A stretch of 17,540 bases of DNA from Pseudaquidulcibacter sp964557085 (GTDB lineage: Bacteria; Pseudomonadota; Alphaproteobacteria; Caulobacterales; Aquidulcibacteraceae): positions 1 through 17,540 of the forward strand of contig CAZKYS010000046.1 of assembly GCA_964557085.1 (NCBI GenBank), in the 5' to 3' direction. Position numbers and translations under genes: made by a program. Below, piece after piece: positions 15,940 through 17,540 of the stretch; positions within the stretch are counted from its first letter, which is position 1, and the number at the start of each line of letters is the position of its first letter. The notes beneath the pieces are model-generated. The model searched no databases. It was not told where the DNA came from and saw only the letters and a program-made list of their open reading frames with translations.

Positions 15940-16030
15940 TGTAAAGCGCTTTATATAAAAATGCATTTAAAAACGTATAGGAATATAATTCTGCTATAAC
16001 ATAGTATTTATTTGATTTTACGTGGTTTTT

Positions 16031-16798
16031 ATGCGCTTCTTTAGAAATGATTATTTAAAAAATATAGGTCTTTGCATTATGCTAGGCTTTCTATCTGCCT
16101 GTTCAACTATTCCAGAGGACAAAGGGAATCTAAGCAATTATTCAAAGTTTGACAAAACGTCTGGCGTTGCATCAAAATTCAAATTTTTTTCTGATAAAGA
16201 AAAATTGAAAAACTATAATAGTATTTATATCGCCCCAACCATAGTTGACAAAAAAGTTTTAGATAAGGTTGGCGATGCGCGTATTGATTTAGTCGCTAAT
16301 TTAATTGACCGAACAATATGCATGAATTTAGCGAAAAGCTATGAAATACTAAGTTCACAAAGCGATAATGCTTTGTCTATGAAATTATATATTACAGATT
16401 TTGAACCTACGGGACGCGCGGCCTCTGCACTATCTACAGCAATTCCAGTTCCTGTGCGAATTCCAATCGGCCTTGGAATGTTATCCGCAGAGGGTGAAAT
16501 TACTGCAAATGATGCAGGGCAATTGATGGCAATTCAATGGTCGCACAAAGCGGCACCAGTTTTAACAACTGGCGGTCTATCAAAGATAAGTGATGCATAT
16601 GTATTTGCATCTGAATTTGCAAATAAAACCTCTAAGCTTGCGCAACCAGAGGGTGATAGAAATAATCAAGATGATATTATAAAGTTGCGCCAAAAGTTTT
16701 GTATCGATAATTATGGCAAAGGCACTGTTGCTATGGGGCTTTCACAAATTGGCGCCCCACCTGAAATGTTTGATAAGGGAAAAGATACACCGAAATAA
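16031..16798 (+). CDS. Lipoprotein resembling DUF3313
   Basis: A 255-residue predicted lipoprotein of unknown function. The ATG at 16031 is preferred over a GTG at 16022 because it gives a standard lipoprotein leader: basic N-terminus, hydrophobic core I-G-L-C-I-M-L-G-F, lipobox L-S-A-C with Cys24. No strong Shine-Dalgarno precedes it. The body contains Y-N-S-I-Y-I-A-P-T, a helix with R-I-D-L-V-A-N-L-I, then S-M-K-L-Y-I-T-D-F-E-P-T-G-R-A-A-S and G-L-G-M-L-S-A-E-G-E-I-T-A-N-D-A-G-Q-L. This order (strand, helix, Ala/Gly-rich stretch, x-x-E-x-E-I-x-D/N-x-x-x-G-x-L) resembles DUF3313, assigned from memory of the family pattern. Asp at +2 is absent (Ser), so outer-membrane sorting is possible. It appears to be a single-gene unit after the gltB terminator. 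Confidence 0.85.
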   Translation: MRFFRNDYLKNIGLCIMLGFLSACSTIPEDKGNLSNYSKFDKTSGVASKFKFFSDKEKLKNYNSIYIAPTIVDKKVLDKVGDARIDLVANLIDRTICMNLAKSYEILSSQSDNALSMKLYITDFEPTGRAASALSTAIPVPVRIPIGLGMLSAEGEITANDAGQLMAIQWSHKAAPVLTTGGLSKISDAYVFASEFANKTSKLAQPEGDRNNQDDIIKLRQKFCIDNYGKGTVAMGLSQIGAPPEMFDKGKDTPK

Positions 16799-16815
16799 AT
16801 TATCGCTTTGGTTTA

Positions 16816-16838
16816 CCTATTACTTATATTGTGATAGG
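16816..16838 (+). promoter_or_regulatory. Hairpin enclosing the ribosome binding site of the MATE gene
   Basis: CCTATTAC (16816-16823) pairs with GTGATAGG (16831-16838), seven Watson-Crick pairs plus one G-T, around a 7-nt loop. The AGG at 16836-16838, 8 nt before the MATE start, is the only ribosome binding site candidate and lies in the 3' arm, so the stem could lower translation. It is short and moderately weak. Confidence 0.35.
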
Positions 16839-16846
16839 CGCACTTA

Positions 16847-17540
16847 ATGCAAATCAATCTCAAAAAATGGCAAGATGAAATTTTGGCCACGCTTATTTTG
16901 GCGTGGCCTATTATCTTGTCTAATCTTGCGCAAATGTTGATAAATTCAACCGATGTTTTCTTACTTGGTCATTATAGTGAAGGCGCGTTGGCGGCATCTG
17001 CAATTGGAACTGGGATTGTAATCACGCCATTGGTTATTGGCTATGGTCTTATTTCAGCATCATCGGCGATGATTGCCACACAAAAAGGCATGATGGCGCA
17101 TTCGGTGCGTGATGTTCGCCGCACTGTGCGTGCGAGTATGTGGATTGCAATATTATTTTCAATTCCAATAATGACACTACTTTGGTTTAGTGAAAATATC
17201 GCCATTTCTATGGGTATAAAGCCAGATCTTGCAAAAGATGTTGGAATATTTGTGCGCGCCTTGGAATTTGAAATCATGCCCGCATTATTGGCGCTTAGTT
17301 TACGAAATTTTGTAACCGCGCTTCATGCACCAATATGGGCAACTTTAATCAGTGTTATAAGTGTGATTTGTAATGCCATAATAAATTATGGCCTAATTTT
17401 CGGTAATTTTGGCCTGCCAGAGCTTGGGCTTTTTGGGGCGGGGCTTGGCTCATCAATTACAAATTTAATTGCGCTTTTGGGCATTGTTTTGGTTGTTGCA
17501 TTAAAAAAACCATTTCGAAAATATTATATTTTCGGCAACT
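16847..17540 (+). CDS. MATE-family multidrug efflux transporter (3' end cut by window edge)
   Basis: The first 231 codons of an inner-membrane cation-coupled exporter, open to the window edge. It starts at the ATG 16847-16849 (M-Q-I-N-L-K-K-W-Q-D-E-I) after a weak AGG. Family features: A-W-P-I-I-L-S-N-L-A-Q-M-L-I-N-S-T-D-V-F-L-L-G-H in the first helix and loop, then a G-I-V-I-T-P-L-V-I-G-Y-G-L helix. Further hydrophobic helices follow at about residues 92-110 (M-W-I-A-I-L-F-S-I-P-I-M) and 140-190, including L-R-N-F-V-T-A-L-H-A-P and N-A-I-I-N-Y-G-L-I-F-G. This matches the NorM-like N-terminal half with six helices. Substrate cannot be predicted. It is preceded by an SD-enclosing hairpin. Confidence 0.92.
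   Translation, partial: MQINLKKWQDEILATLILAWPIILSNLAQMLINSTDVFLLGHYSEGALAASAIGTGIVITPLVIGYGLISASSAMIATQKGMMAHSVRDVRRTVRASMWIAILFSIPIMTLLWFSENIAISMGIKPDLAKDVGIFVRALEFEIMPALLALSLRNFVTALHAPIWATLISVISVICNAIINYGLIFGNFGLPELGLFGAGLGSSITNLIALLGIVLVVALKKPFRKYYIFGN

Noticed and set aside
1..17540. Defence system, prophage, CRISPR or mobile element
   Set aside because: No nuclease, helicase, reverse transcriptase, integrase or transposase motif, no direct-repeat array and no tRNA attachment site were found in the proteins or gaps.

Overview
The window comes from an AT-rich bacterial chromosome, most likely an alphaproteobacterium. This is inferred from the style of the glutamate synthase subunits (a gltD N-terminus reading MAEPMLKFVNLEQQMP and a 36-residue gltB propeptide), from UppP, and from PAN domains of the kind found in alphaproteobacterial secreted proteins. 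Coding density is high, intergenic gaps are short, and at least two genes appear to start with TTG. I saw no tRNA, rRNA, CRISPR array, insertion sequence or integrase.

Layout. (1) Positions 1-4310, minus strand: five consecutive paralogous genes, the last running off the left edge. They encode exported proteins with a degenerate ricin-type beta-trefoil, followed in at least three by a C-terminal PAN/apple domain. Gaps are 1-15 bp, so this is one operon, transcribed leftward from about 4.36 kb. (2) Positions 4311-4472: a divergent promoter region with a good sigma70-type promoter for the rightward gene and a perfect 6+6 palindrome inside it. (3) Positions 4473-7163: a large exported M14 zinc carboxypeptidase with a C-terminal glutamine-amidotransferase-like domain. 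(4) Positions 7256-8419: an agmatine/peptidylarginine deiminase family enzyme with an unusual twin-arginine plus lipobox leader, followed 2 bp later by a small single-pass membrane protein (8422-8889). (5) Positions 8891-9718, minus: uppP (undecaprenyl-diphosphatase), convergent with the small gene. (6) A divergent 208-bp leader region holding mutually exclusive inverted repeats, then gltD-gltB (9927-15898), the NADPH glutamate synthase operon, closed by a strong hairpin at 15908-15939. (7) A lone lipoprotein resembling DUF3313 (16031-16798). (8) The start of a MATE-family efflux transporter (16847 to the right edge), whose ribosome binding site lies in a hairpin.

The right half is ordinary housekeeping: nitrogen assimilation, cell-wall lipid recycling and efflux. 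The accessory part is the left half, about 8 kb of exported proteins: a lectin-like paralog array back to back with an exported carboxypeptidase, followed by an exported deiminase. A plausible but unproven reading is an extracytoplasmic module that binds glycoconjugates or peptides and processes peptide C-termini or arginine groups. The paralog array with its C-A-x-[VI]-A-R ... G-P-x-x-I-D signature is the part most likely to be undescribed.
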